From positions 1-32,459 of the forward strand of contig NEUK01000012.1 in NCBI GenBank assembly GCA_002290555.1: a DNA stretch of 32,459 bases, in the 5' to 3' direction. The stretch is from Spartobacteria bacterium AMD-G4 (lineage in GTDB: Bacteria; Verrucomicrobiota; Verrucomicrobiia; Chthoniobacterales; Terrimicrobiaceae). Positions 1 through 9,994 of this stretch are shown in pieces. Made by a program: the position numbers and the translations under genes. The notes beneath the pieces were generated by a model. It had not been told where the DNA came from. It searched no databases and saw only the letters and a list, made by a program, of their open reading frames with translations. Numbering within the stretch: position 1 is the first letter of the stretch; every line of letters starts with the position of its first letter.

Positions 1-436
1 AAAACTCCGCTCCGCTCCGTCTTCCGCAAGTCAGGAATGATTCGGTGATGTTGGCAATTTACAGACGAATTGTTGCACTACCCGACCAATCCGCCCGAAT
101 ACTCGGCCAACGCAATGGGAGCGTCTCAATTTTTGAGAGGCGATTGCATATATTTTCTTCGCTTTATGTTTTTTCACATAGACTTATTGGTAAGCATTAA
201 GCAGACTACGCTGTTCTGATGAAGTGGCAAGTATCCAATCCTATTCCGTCCACATTCTATCCAGATGGGCGGGTGTCCGATCCTGCAAATCTTTCAGGAG
301 AGAGCCCAAGAGCCACGAACTTCCCCCCCATGGCTGGCGGGCGTTTGTTTTTGCATCAAGAATTTTCGAGACCGCCCCTCTTGACTCGAAGCGAAGCGCC
401 CATGCAGGTCTTGACCGAGGGAAGCAAAATTGTTCT

Positions 437-2002
437 ATGAATCGCATGCCAGTAAACAAGAAGACCCTTCCCTCCAACGGGCCATTGGAGAGCCTTAACG
501 AGACGGATCGGGAGCTACTGAGCTCTTTTGGGAGTTTTGAAACCGCCAACCCGGGAAAAATACTGATTCAGCAGGGCAAGCCCCACGGTGTGCTCATTTT
601 TACGATGAGCGGATTATTTTGCGCAAAGCGTTTGAAGGGTGGCAAAACGGATGTTCTTGGTTCTATACACCCCGGGGAGTGGGTCGGAGAGATCAACCTT
701 TTTAACCCATCCAGTGCCGTCTGCTCGGTAGAGGCTGTGGAGACTTCGGATTACTGGATCATCACGCGGGACAGTTTCGAGAATTTCATCAACAAACACC
801 ACGCCGCAGGGAGTGTTCTGCTCATTGGTCTTGCCATGACCCTCGGCCAGCGCGTGAGGGAACTCACGGAAAATCGCTCCCCTGCGACTAAGTCCAAAGG
901 AAACCCTTTGCTTCCGGCAGGAATTGCCGCTATCGCGGCTGCCGGAATCGTGGCAGGGCTAAGCTGGGTGATTGGCGAAAGCCATATCGCGGAGGTGCGA
1001 AAGGCAGGCCAAGCGCGTGTCGAGCAAGCCGAGCAATCGATGAGTGATTCGGAGATTAAAATCCGAACGCTCGAGCTCGAAGTCCAGCGGCTTCAGGGTG
1101 AGCTGGACTGGGTCATGGGCGATGCCGAGAGGAAGCTGGCGCAACCGGCTCCCGTGACGAGCCCCGAACCAAGCGCCTCCACGCCAGTGAATCCAGAGGA
1201 TGCCCAAGATCACTCTCCAGCGCCTGCAAGTTCGCAGGATCAAAATCAAGCCTCCGAGCAGGCTCCGAGCATTCCTGTGGAAAACAACGAAGTGCGCTCT
1301 GGTCTGGAATACCCGCCGGAAATTGTTCTCACCAAGGAAACAACGGTGCCACTCAGCGTGGCGGGGAGAGTATCGGGTAGCGCGACTCTTGCCACAGGCA
1401 AGACATTCAAGGTTCTGGGAGTCGATGGTGCCGATGTGATCGTCGCTATGGGCGCCTCGAGCGTTCGGGTTCCCATGGAAAATTCCAATTTCGAGGAAGC
1501 GCTGGTCGCAGCCAACTTGGCGGCTAAAAAGGAAGCCAAGCGTCTGGATGCGTCGCGGGCTCTAGCAGCGAAGCCCTCCCCGTCCGCAACGCCTACTCCC
1601 AAGAAAGTGGTGGCCTCAAAAGCTGAGACAACTACCGCCACCGCCGGCTCGCCTTTTGAACAGGTCGAGAAGATCGTCACTATGGTCGAGCCTCTGAAAG
1701 CGCTTGAGGAGATGAAGGAATTGCAAAAGTCGGGCAAGGAAAACGCGAGGTTGGCATTCATGAGAGCCAAGGCCAACACCTGGAAAAAAGCCGCCGAGGT
1801 CGCCAAAGAAAGCCTTCTGGGTCAAGATTTGGATCAACGTTCCAGCAAGTGGATGAGGGATGTTATGTTGACCTCGGAGTTATTTGCAAACGAGAGGTTT
1901 GAAGGCGTCCAAGCCAAACTTAAAGATTTGGACTCGGGGTGGATCAATCTCAAGATAGATTTTAATATCTACGGCCCTGAGGGCGCTCCGAAAGAACGGT
2001 GA
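437..2002 (+). CDS. Cyclic nucleotide-binding (Crp-like) domain protein with internal TM segment, coiled coil, SH3-like segment and Ala/Lys-rich C-terminal region
   Basis: ORF 224..2002. ATG at 437 (MNRMPVNKK...) is preferred because the upstream extension looks non-coding. cNBD-like region 'GKILIQQGKPHGVLIFTMSGLFCAKRL...IHPGEWVGEINLF', then TM 'LLPAGIAAIAAAGIVAGLSWVIG', then a heptad-like coiled coil. Confidence 0.75.
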   Translation: MNRMPVNKKTLPSNGPLESLNETDRELLSSFGSFETANPGKILIQQGKPHGVLIFTMSGLFCAKRLKGGKTDVLGSIHPGEWVGEINLFNPSSAVCSVEAVETSDYWIITRDSFENFINKHHAAGSVLLIGLAMTLGQRVRELTENRSPATKSKGNPLLPAGIAAIAAAGIVAGLSWVIGESHIAEVRKAGQARVEQAEQSMSDSEIKIRTLELEVQRLQGELDWVMGDAERKLAQPAPVTSPEPSASTPVNPEDAQDHSPAPASSQDQNQASEQAPSIPVENNEVRSGLEYPPEIVLTKETTVPLSVAGRVSGSATLATGKTFKVLGVDGADVIVAMGASSVRVPMENSNFEEALVAANLAAKKEAKRLDASRALAAKPSPSATPTPKKVVASKAETTTATAGSPFEQVEKIVTMVEPLKALEEMKELQKSGKENARLAFMRAKANTWKKAAEVAKESLLGQDLDQRSSKWMRDVMLTSELFANERFEGVQAKLKDLDSGWINLKIDFNIYGPEGAPKER

Positions 2003-2838
2003 TTCGCTGGTGCAGTTTTTTTGAATCCCGCAAGCCAAGCGCCCATGATACATGCCAGTTTTTCGTGCGGCATCAGACCGGTGCGTTTTTGGAAGACAGG
2101 AAATTTTTCCCTCTCCATTCGATCGAGTATCCGCTGGTAAACGGCGCTCATAATGCGAGCTGGCAGGAGTCGCTCGAAGTCTTTTTCGGGAGGCACGGCT
2201 GCGGCAAATCGCGTGCGGGCCTGTGAAGCGGTGTAGCGCAGAAGGGCAAAAATTCCCGGCCCGGGCTGAAGGCTCAGGATTTCCTCCTCCGTGACTTTGA
2301 AGCGCGCCAAGTCCTCCAAGGGAAGATAGATTCTGCCTTGGCGTGCATCCTCGCCGATGTCGCGCAGGATATTTGTGAGCTGCAGGGCGTGGCCGAGATG
2401 AACCGCGTAGGCTTCGCTGCAGGAGTCATGACAGCCAAAGATTTTTAGGGAGACGAGACCGACCGCGCAGGCGACTTGCCAACAATACCGCTCCAGAGCG
2501 GTAGCGGAATCAAAGCGCCTCGGCTCGATGTCGGAGGCACAGCCTTGGATAATCTCGCCAAGAAGCGCCCGGTCGATGGAGTGGCGCTCCACGAGAGCCT
2601 CCAGCGGAGACGGGAGACCGGTTTCGATCGCCAAGAACCATGCAGCGAGGGTGGCTTTTTTTTCTTCAAGCCCGAGGCTCGGCCGATCCGCGATATCGTC
2701 GATCGTGCGGCAGAATCGGTAAAAAAGTATGGCGTCCGCACGCCTCCCGCGCGGCAAACAGAGGAGCGCGAAGGCCAGATTAGACGACCGGGCACTGGAG
2801 GCGGGAAGAATCTCCAAGGCGCTCATGGGAGCGCACAT
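1969..2838 (-). CDS. Squalene/phytoene synthase family protein
   Basis: Motifs 'FYRFCRTIDDIAD' and 'LTNILRDIGEDARQGRIYLP'. The track start at 2871 is a TTG; in-frame ATGs lie at 2838 and 2826, so the start is uncertain. Confidence 0.88.
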   Translation of the reverse strand: MCAPMSALEILPASSARSSNLAFALLCLPRGRRADAILFYRFCRTIDDIADRPSLGLEEKKATLAAWFLAIETGLPSPLEALVERHSIDRALLGEIIQGCASDIEPRRFDSATALERYCWQVACAVGLVSLKIFGCHDSCSEAYAVHLGHALQLTNILRDIGEDARQGRIYLPLEDLARFKVTEEEILSLQPGPGIFALLRYTASQARTRFAAAVPPEKDFERLLPARIMSAVYQRILDRMEREKFPVFQKRTGLMPHEKLACIMGAWLAGFKKTAPANHRSFGAPSGP

Positions 2839-3128
2839 CGACTGGAGGGCGGATTCAACGCGATCATGCAATCCGCCATCGGAAGCATACCATTACCTGT
2901 GGCATTCCACGCTGCCGAAAAATCTTCCACCCCAACATGCCGCTGAGGATTCGCAGCACTGCGGCGACAACAAATATTGATGCAGCGGAGAGGAGTCATG
3001 AGGCGGCGGATTTCAAACTGACACCGGAGCACGGTGGCAGCAATAGCGAAATCCACCATAGGCAGCGGATTGGCGGGTCATTTCAAATCTTGCTGGATGA
3101 GGTGGGTGGGCGGGCTTAATGTGCTTGG

Positions 3129-4904
3129 GTGAGTTACCGAGTTTTCGCCCGCAAGTATCGTCCGCAAACCTTCGCCGAAGTGGTCGGACAAGAACACATC
3201 ACACGCACGCTTCAGAATGCCGTCAACTCAAGCCGACTCGCCCAGGCCTATCTCTTCGTCGGTCCGCGGGGCATCGGCAAAACATCGACCGCCCGCATTC
3301 TGGCAAAGGCGCTGAACTGCGAGGCGGGGCCCACTTCGGAGCCCTGTGGCAAGTGTCCCGCTTGCCTCGAAATCGCGGAAGGCAACAGCTTGGATGTGAT
3401 CGAAATCGACGGGGCCAGTAACAACGGAGTGGACAATATCCGCGACCTCAGAGAGAGCACTGCCTACGCGCCCACGCGCGGGAAATTCAAAATCTACCTC
3501 ATCGACGAAGTGCACATGCTCAGCACGGGAGCGTTCAACGCCCTTCTCAAAACGCTCGAGGAACCTCCGCCGCATGTGAAATTCATCTTTGCCACGACCG
3601 AGGCGCAAAAAGTTCCCGCCACCATCACGAGCCGCTGCCAGCGCTTCGACCTGCGCCGTATTCCCGCGCCCCTCATCAAAAAACATCTTCTGTTCATCGC
3701 GGAAAACGAAAAAATCCTACTCGACGGGGATGCGGCGGATGCCATCGCGCGCGGAGCCGAGGGCGGTCTGCGCGACGCCGAGAGCATGCTCGATCAGATG
3801 GTCGCCTTCTGCGGTGACCATATCCGGGCGAGTGATGTGATGGATGTCTTCGGCTTCACTCCGCATGAGGTCGTCGTCCGCCTCGCGGACAGTCTCTTCG
3901 CGGGAGATGCCAGCACGGCCCTGGACTCTGTGGCGGAACAGTCCGGCCTCGGCAAGGATCTCTCACGCCTCACGGCCGAACTCGTCTCCCACCTGCGCGA
4001 CCTTCTTGTCAGTCAGGCGACGGGCGGCGAGTGCGCTGTTCCCCAAGGGAAGCTACTGGATCTGGTCGATCATTTTAGCGCGGCGGAAGCCGCAATGAAG
4101 TGGGTCTCCGACAAAAAACTTCAGCTCGATGTCGCAGTCATCAAGGGCCTCCACCTGCTGGATGAAACAAGCCTCACCGATGTGATCGACGCCCTATCCG
4201 GGCTCTACAACGGCGAAGCGCCTGCACCACGGATGGAGCGCGCACCACGGAGCGTAGCACCACAAACAGCGGCGCCCACGCTGGCCGCGGTGCCTGTTTC
4301 AATGCCGAGCCCTGTCCTTGAGCCCAAAGCCCCCATCGCAAGCCCGCCAGTCGAGCCTGTGCTGGAGCCTCTGCTGGAGCCTGTGCTGGAGCCAGAGATT
4401 TCCAAGCCTGCACCTGTGGTTGTTCGCACCCCGCCGCCTGTTGTGCCAAAGGCCACGCCTGCTCCGACTTCCTCACCCGCTGCGCCGGTGGATGCCGCCC
4501 TCTGTTGGGAGCGGATCGCCGCAGAGTTTTCAAAGAACTCGGTCATCCGTTTTGGCTGGTTTCGCGAAGGTGTTTTCGACCGCATCGAGAATGGGCGGAT
4601 GACCGTTCGTTTTCCCGCAGTCCTGCGCGAGGCGGGCAGCTCGATGTTCATGGAAAAAGGCATCAAGGACATCGAAGCCCGACTCCTTCAGGATTTGGGC
4701 CAACCGACAAAGATCGTGTTGGAATTTGACGAGGCCCTCCAGGCGGCAACACCGGAGCCTGATCCCGCGCCGGAGGCTCCACAGCCAGTCGAACCCGTGG
4801 AGGAGACGCCTGCGGAAGATCCCATGGCGGAGTTCCTCAACGACCCACTCATCGAAAAAGCCCTCGAAATCTTCAAGGGCACTCTCCAAACTCAAAAAAC
4901 ATGA
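3129..4904 (+). CDS. dnaX: DNA polymerase III subunit gamma/tau
   Basis: 'MSYRVFARKYRPQTFAEVVGQEHITRTLQNA', Walker A 'GPRGIGKTS', Zn-binding cysteines, 'LIDEVHMLSTGAFNALLKTLEEPP'; GTG start. Confidence 0.97.
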   Translation: MSYRVFARKYRPQTFAEVVGQEHITRTLQNAVNSSRLAQAYLFVGPRGIGKTSTARILAKALNCEAGPTSEPCGKCPACLEIAEGNSLDVIEIDGASNNGVDNIRDLRESTAYAPTRGKFKIYLIDEVHMLSTGAFNALLKTLEEPPPHVKFIFATTEAQKVPATITSRCQRFDLRRIPAPLIKKHLLFIAENEKILLDGDAADAIARGAEGGLRDAESMLDQMVAFCGDHIRASDVMDVFGFTPHEVVVRLADSLFAGDASTALDSVAEQSGLGKDLSRLTAELVSHLRDLLVSQATGGECAVPQGKLLDLVDHFSAAEAAMKWVSDKKLQLDVAVIKGLHLLDETSLTDVIDALSGLYNGEAPAPRMERAPRSVAPQTAAPTLAAVPVSMPSPVLEPKAPIASPPVEPVLEPLLEPVLEPEISKPAPVVVRTPPPVVPKATPAPTSSPAAPVDAALCWERIAAEFSKNSVIRFGWFREGVFDRIENGRMTVRFPAVLREAGSSMFMEKGIKDIEARLLQDLGQPTKIVLEFDEALQAATPEPDPAPEAPQPVEPVEETPAEDPMAEFLNDPLIEKALEIFKGTLQTQKT

Positions 4905-5212
4905 ATATTGCAAAAATGATGAAGGAAGCGCAGCGCATGCAGGAACGCATGGCGGAAGCGCAAGTGGCACTGGCCGGCCGCACAATCGAAGCCAGCACCG
5001 GCGGCGGCAAGGTAAAGGTCACAGCCACCGGAACAGGTGAGGTGACATCCATCAAAATCGACCCGCAAGTCGTCGACCCGACCGATGTCGAAATGCTCGA
5101 GGATCTCGTGCTCTCCGCCGTGCAGCAGGCACTCGAGGATGCGAAGAAACTGGGTAGTGATGAAATGGGCAAACTCACAGGCGGGATGAAAATTCCAGGC
5201 CTTTCGATGTAA
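4901..5212 (+). CDS. YbaB/EbfC family nucleoid-associated protein
   Basis: '[21 protein letters not shown]...[33 protein letters not shown]'. Overlaps the dnaX stop (ATGA). Confidence 0.95.
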   Translation: MNIAKMMKEAQRMQERMAEAQVALAGRTIEASTGGGKVKVTATGTGEVTSIKIDPQVVDPTDVEMLEDLVLSAVQQALEDAKKLGSDEMGKLTGGMKIPGLSM

Positions 5213-5781
5213 TGTCTGTTTGCTCCGACCAATGGATTCGCCGCATGGCGGTCGAGCGAGGCATGATCGAACCGTTCGTGGACGGTCAGATCAAAGAAAA
5301 CGCATCAGGGGGACGAGTTATCAGCTACGGCCTCTCGAGCTACGGGTATGACCTGCGCGTCTCCGACGAGTTCAAGGTTTTCACGAATGTTTTCAGCAGC
5401 GTTGTCGACCCGAAAGCTTTCGACGCCCGCTCGTTTGTGGATATGAAGACCGATGTGTGCGTCGTGCCGCCAAACTCCTTCGCCCTCGCACGCAGCGTCG
5501 AATATTTCCGCATACCCCGCGAGGTGCTCACCATATGCGTCGGCAAATCCACCTACGCCCGCTGCGGTATCATTGTAAATGTGACGCCCTTTGAGCCCGA
5601 GTGGGAAGGGCATGTGACCCTGGAAATCTCAAACACTACGCCGCTGCCCGCACGCATCTATGCCAATGAAGGCCTCGCGCAGGTGGTCTTCTTCGAAGCC
5701 AAAGAGACCTGCGAGACCAGTTACGCCGATCGCGCCGGAAAATACATGGGCCAGCGCGGCATCACGATTCCAAGGATGTAG
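5212..5781 (+). CDS. dcd: dCTP deaminase
   Basis: '[20 protein letters not shown]', '[51 protein letters not shown]'. Overlaps the ybaB stop (TAATG). Confidence 0.95.
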   Translation: MSVCSDQWIRRMAVERGMIEPFVDGQIKENASGGRVISYGLSSYGYDLRVSDEFKVFTNVFSSVVDPKAFDARSFVDMKTDVCVVPPNSFALARSVEYFRIPREVLTICVGKSTYARCGIIVNVTPFEPEWEGHVTLEISNTTPLPARIYANEGLAQVVFFEAKETCETSYADRAGKYMGQRGITIPRM

Positions 5782-5825
5782 AAACCTCCTGCGGCAACGC
5801 GGAGAGGTAGGCGGTTTTTTTCAAT

Positions 5826-7226
5826 ATGGAATACGATTTTATCGTCGTCGGTGGAGGCAGCGCGGGGTATGCCGGCGCGAGAACCGCTGCGGGCCACGGA
5901 TTGCGTGTCGCGGTAATCGAAGGCGGCCGTGAGGTCGGCGGGTTGTGCATCCTGCGAGGGTGTATGCCGAGCAAGACGCTACTTGAATCCGCACGGCGTT
6001 TCCGTGTCTTAACCCGTGCGGCTGAATTTGGCCTCGCATGCGACAACCCCCGGTTTGACGCCTCCGCCATCATTGCCAGAAAACGACGCCTCATCGCCGA
6101 ATTTGCAGACTACCGCAAAGGCCAACTGGAATCCGGCCGGTTCGATTTTTTCAGGGGCCGAGCCGAATTTTCGAGTGCCGACGAGATCCGCATTTCCGCA
6201 GCCGACGGATCGTTGACGACCCTGCGAGGAAAATCCTTTCTCATCGCCACGGGATCTCACATTTCCAAGCCGCCCGTGCCGGGTCTCGACCATTGCCTGA
6301 CGAGTGACGACCTTCTTGATCTCGAAGCCATTCCGCAGTCGATCATCGTCCTTGGTGCGGGTCCGGTTGCACTCGAGATGGCCTCCTACTGCCGGGCTTT
6401 CGGAGCGGAGACGACGATCGTGCAGCGAAGCCCGCAGATTCTGAGTGGCAGCGACCTCGACGCAGCGGCCGCATTGGACGAGGGGTTGCGGGCGGATGGG
6501 ATTACGGTCCACACTGGCACCCGGCTTGTGCAGATCGAAAAAACAGGCGATGGCATGTGTGTCCTTTTTGAAAAGGACGGGTCTGCGATCACTCTGCATG
6601 CAGACTGCGTGCTCAACGCCTTGGGGCGCACGCCGGCTTCAGAGGGCCTCGAAGCGCTTGGATTGGAAACCGCGAACGGCCGCATTCAAGTCGATGCCAC
6701 CCAGGCGACATCCATCCCGCATATTTTCGCGGCGGGCGATGTGTGCGGCGGTCTCGAAGTCGTCCATGTAGCCATCCAACAGGGAGAGATCGCGGCCACA
6801 AATGCCGCAGCCCGTATCGGCCGTTATTCGGGCAAGCTGCCGAGGATGGATTACCGCCTGAAACTCTTTGCTGTTTTCTCCAACCCGGAATTTGCGAGCG
6901 TCGGCGCCACCGAGGCCGAATTGAATGCCACGGGCGTTCCCTTCTATACAGCGACCTACCCATTCAACGACCATGGAAAATCGCTCCTCATGGGGGAGAT
7001 GCACGGATTTGTGAAGCTCACGGCATCACGAACAGACGGGTCGATTCTCGGCGGCGTGGTGATCGGCCCTCATGCCTCAGAGCTTATTCATGAGATCGTT
7101 GTGGCGATGCGCTACGGAGCCACTGTGTCGGAATTCGCCGCCATCCCGCATTACCACCCCACACTTTCCGAGATCTGGACCTACCCGGCCGAGGAGATAG
7201 CGGAGCGACTCGTCACAGTCCGTTGA
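5826..7226 (+). CDS. Dihydrolipoamide dehydrogenase-like FAD/NAD(P) pyridine nucleotide-disulfide oxidoreductase
   Basis: 'FIVVGGGSAGYAGA', redox motif 'GGLCILRGCMPSK' (CxxxxC), C-terminal 'HYHPTLSEIW'. Confidence 0.9.
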   Translation: MEYDFIVVGGGSAGYAGARTAAGHGLRVAVIEGGREVGGLCILRGCMPSKTLLESARRFRVLTRAAEFGLACDNPRFDASAIIARKRRLIAEFADYRKGQLESGRFDFFRGRAEFSSADEIRISAADGSLTTLRGKSFLIATGSHISKPPVPGLDHCLTSDDLLDLEAIPQSIIVLGAGPVALEMASYCRAFGAETTIVQRSPQILSGSDLDAAAALDEGLRADGITVHTGTRLVQIEKTGDGMCVLFEKDGSAITLHADCVLNALGRTPASEGLEALGLETANGRIQVDATQATSIPHIFAAGDVCGGLEVVHVAIQQGEIAATNAAARIGRYSGKLPRMDYRLKLFAVFSNPEFASVGATEAELNATGVPFYTATYPFNDHGKSLLMGEMHGFVKLTASRTDGSILGGVVIGPHASELIHEIVVAMRYGATVSEFAAIPHYHPTLSEIWTYPAEEIAERLVTVR

Positions 7227-8214
7227 GCAAGCCGAGCAAGTGCCGGGGGATGGATTGCAGGCCGCGCGAGTAGCGATTGTTCTGAATGCCGTCCAGCTGG
7301 GCGGTGGCTTCGCCAATGAACCTGCGGGCGATTGCCTTGGCATTTTCAATCGTGCCAGCGTCTTGCAAAATGGCTGCCAGAGCGCTTGGAGCCGTTGGCC
7401 CATCCTGAAGCAACATATCCCGCAGCGCGTTCACATCCTTACCGGATTGGAGCATAAGCAACACGGGAAGTGTGAATTTTCCTTTTTGAAGATCCGTGCC
7501 AAGGGTTTTGCCGGTCTCTTCTTCATTTCCGGCCAAGTCTAAAATGTCGTCGTAGATCTGATAAGCCACGCCGAGCTTGGTTCCAAAGGTCTTCAAGGAT
7601 CCAATGATAGCGGGGCTGGCTTCGCTGATGAAGGCCCCGAGCTCGCAGGCGGCCGTGAAGAGTGCGGCCGTCTTCATCTCAATGATACGATAGTAGTCTG
7701 CCGTGGTGAGTTTGAGATCAAAACGACGCTGGGTCTGAATAATCTCGCCCGAACAGACCTCGGCGGCGGCATCTGCGATGCGACGGCAGATGTCGCTGTT
7801 GCTAAAATTTGTGGAGAGCTTGAGCGCGTGGGCGAAGAGCACATCGCCGAGGAGGACGCTAATGGAGTTCCCCCACTTGGCGTTTGCCGAGGGCTGGTCG
7901 CGCCGGAGATCCGCCCCATCGATAATATCGTCGTGCACCAATGTCGCGATGTGGATGAGTTCCAAGATGACCGCGAGATCCACATGCGAAGGAGTGATTT
8001 TGCCCGTGGCGCCGGCAGAGAGTAGCGCCAAGGCAGGCCTCAGGCGCTTGCCGCCTGCTCCACAGATATAGGCGATGTATCCTTCCACCGCAGGATCGAA
8101 CGACTTTGCCTGCGCGCGGATGCGTTCCTCAACAGTGTAGAGGTGAGGGTTGATGAGTTCAAACGCCTCGGCAAAGCTGAGGGATTCGGTGTGGCTCGTG
8201 GTGGATGTGGGCAT
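7213..8214 (-). CDS. Polyprenyl (trans-isoprenyl) diphosphate synthase
   Basis: 'GGKRLRP', 'LVHDDIIDGADLRR', 'AYQIYDDILDLAGNEEETGKTLGTDLQKGK'. Confidence 0.94.
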   Translation of the reverse strand: MPTSTTSHTESLSFAEAFELINPHLYTVEERIRAQAKSFDPAVEGYIAYICGAGGKRLRPALALLSAGATGKITPSHVDLAVILELIHIATLVHDDIIDGADLRRDQPSANAKWGNSISVLLGDVLFAHALKLSTNFSNSDICRRIADAAAEVCSGEIIQTQRRFDLKLTTADYYRIIEMKTAALFTAACELGAFISEASPAIIGSLKTFGTKLGVAYQIYDDILDLAGNEEETGKTLGTDLQKGKFTLPVLLMLQSGKDVNALRDMLLQDGPTAPSALAAILQDAGTIENAKAIARRFIGEATAQLDGIQNNRYSRGLQSIPRHLLGLLNGL

Positions 8215-8226
8215 CGGGCTGATTTT

Positions 8227-9039
8227 CTAAAAGGAAGAGGCTTTCGCAGCAAGGATGCGGCGGATGATGAAAAAGGGAACGACTAGGGCGACGGAAACCG
8301 CCACCGCAAGCAAGGGGTTCGGAATCACGCGGGCACGATCACTTGCAACGGCACGCAGGCCCTCCCGCACGGCTTCTGTGGCAGAGACCACAAAGGCGGG
8401 GAAGGTTTTAAAATGGGACTCCCGATCTGCCTCGCCGGGGCGCGTCGCAATATCGAAAAATTCTGTAGGAACCGGGCCGGGGCAAAGCGCCGTGACGGTA
8501 ATGCCTCTGGGGCGCAACTCCATAGCAAGCGCCTCCGAAAAGCTCGTGACATAGGCTTTCGTAGCCGAGTAAACCGCCATGTTGGGTAGCGGGAAAAACC
8601 CGGCCACGCTGCTGACATTCAGAATGGCGGCTCGGCCTCCGACGATCATTTTTCCGACAAGAAGATGGGTGAGATGCGTGAGGGCGGAGATATTGACATC
8701 GATCATCGACTGCACGCGGCTCCACTCGCTGGATTCAAAGGGCCCGTGGTCTCCCAGGCCGGCATTGTTCACCAGAAAATCGACATCGATTTTTTCGTTC
8801 AGCAGCCAGCCAGCCAGCGCATCGCGTCGAGATGGATCGGCGAGGTCGGCTGGAAAGATTCGGACATCGAGCTTCGGGTGGACACCGCGCAGAGTGGCGG
8901 CGAGTTCCTCAAGACGGTCCGTGCGTCGTGCCACGAGAACGAGGCGGGAAGCCACGGGCGCGAGTTGGCGCGCAAATTCCGATCCCAGCCCTGAGGACGC
9001 GCCTGTGATCAATGCCGTGCAGCCGGTGAAAAATTTCAT
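8227..9039 (-). CDS. Short-chain dehydrogenase/reductase with C-terminal hydrophobic anchor
   Basis: 'ALITGASSGLGSEFARQL', 'VNNAGLGDHG', 'NVSSVAGFFPLPNMAVYSATKAYV'; hydrophobic C-terminus 'LLAVAVSVALVVPFFIIRRIL'. Confidence 0.93.
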   Translation of the reverse strand: MKFFTGCTALITGASSGLGSEFARQLAPVASRLVLVARRTDRLEELAATLRGVHPKLDVRIFPADLADPSRRDALAGWLLNEKIDVDFLVNNAGLGDHGPFESSEWSRVQSMIDVNISALTHLTHLLVGKMIVGGRAAILNVSSVAGFFPLPNMAVYSATKAYVTSFSEALAMELRPRGITVTALCPGPVPTEFFDIATRPGEADRESHFKTFPAFVVSATEAVREGLRAVASDRARVIPNPLLAVAVSVALVVPFFIIRRILAAKASSF

Positions 9040-9145
9040 TTTTGGTGGGAAGATGGTTTGTCTTCGAGCGTACGTGTCAGATGATATACGCTTCGGCTTC
9101 GAATTGGGTTTCTAAGTAATGCGAAAGGGTGGCCGAGGTGCTTGC

Positions 9146-9994
9146 TCAGCCAACTTTCTCCACCGAGATCGTTGTGGCGAGGCTACTGGCCACAGTGGCG
9201 TTGCTGTAGTAGGCGCCGCTGATCGGTGCCACATCTTCATGCCGACGGCCGACTGCGGTGGCGACAAAGTGGTGGTCCGTGAGCACACCGTTGGTGGGGT
9301 CGATACCGACCCATCCAGCGCCCGGCAGGCAAGCTTCCACCCACAGGTGCATGGCGCTGGAGGCGCGTCTTTCCGACTCCGCCTTGTCGCCCTCCCACAC
9401 AAATCCACTCACAAGGCGAGCGGCCACACCGTTCCGCCGAAGCGCCTCGGTGAGAAGCGCCGCAAAATCGCGACATGAGCCGGAGCCCCGTTGCAGGGTT
9501 TCTTCCGCAGTGTGCGGCAAACCATCCGGCCGCACCTCATATTCCATATTGTCGTGGATCCAGTGGTTGAAATTCAAGATCGTCTCGACCGTGGGGCGCG
9601 GGCCACAGGGGGCGAGTGGTGGCGGTAGCGCGCAATCGCCCACGGGTGTGAGGTAGGGGGAAAGAATGATGCGTTCATTTTCGGTATATTGCAGAGGAAT
9701 CTGCAGCCCATGTGGTTCCAAAAGAAAATGGAAGGGATTTTTCTCGATCACCTCGAGTTCGAGTTCCAGCCGAAAAGGCAAAACGGACGACATTTCCGGA
9801 TAGAAACAATACGCGATGTGGTTGTTGAACAAGTCTTGGCGGAATTGAACATCTGCGGAGGCTTGCGTTTCAAAGCGCATGCTTGCGACTTTAACGAGGA
9901 GGTCGATGCGAGGAAAAATCCGCGCGTGGTGGGGTGAGAACGACACCTTGCCCTCGTAGGTGTAAACCGATTCCTTGGTGATTTTGAGTTTCAT
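9146..9994 (-). CDS. Transglutaminase-like cysteine protease (second of pair)
   Basis: Catalytic-triad contexts 'GSGSCRDFAALL', 'SAMHLWVEACLPGAGWVGIDPTNG'. ATGA overlap with the upstream gene. Confidence 0.9.
   Translation of the reverse strand: MKLKITKESVYTYEGKVSFSPHHARIFPRIDLLVKVASMRFETQASADVQFRQDLFNNHIAYCFYPEMSSVLPFRLELELEVIEKNPFHFLLEPHGLQIPLQYTENERIILSPYLTPVGDCALPPPLAPCGPRPTVETILNFNHWIHDNMEYEVRPDGLPHTAEETLQRGSGSCRDFAALLTEALRRNGVAARLVSGFVWEGDKAESERRASSAMHLWVEACLPGAGWVGIDPTNGVLTDHHFVATAVGRRHEDVAPISGAYYSNATVASSLATTISVEKVG

Noticed and set aside
121-140. TCTCAA-TTT-TTGAGA hairpin upstream of the first gene
   Set aside because: Perfect but short AT-rich stem without a following U-tract; too weak to call a terminator.
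224-436. N-terminal extension of the cNBD ORF (592-aa version) and the overlapping 219..440 ORF
   Set aside because: The extension lacks protein-like character and the ATG at 437 has a plausible upstream purine-rich site (gaggga).
4105-4125. Possible programmed frameshift in dnaX (GAC AAA AAA CTT)
   Set aside because: The A6 run is short and the product would end far earlier than known gamma subunits; no supporting stem-loop was identified.
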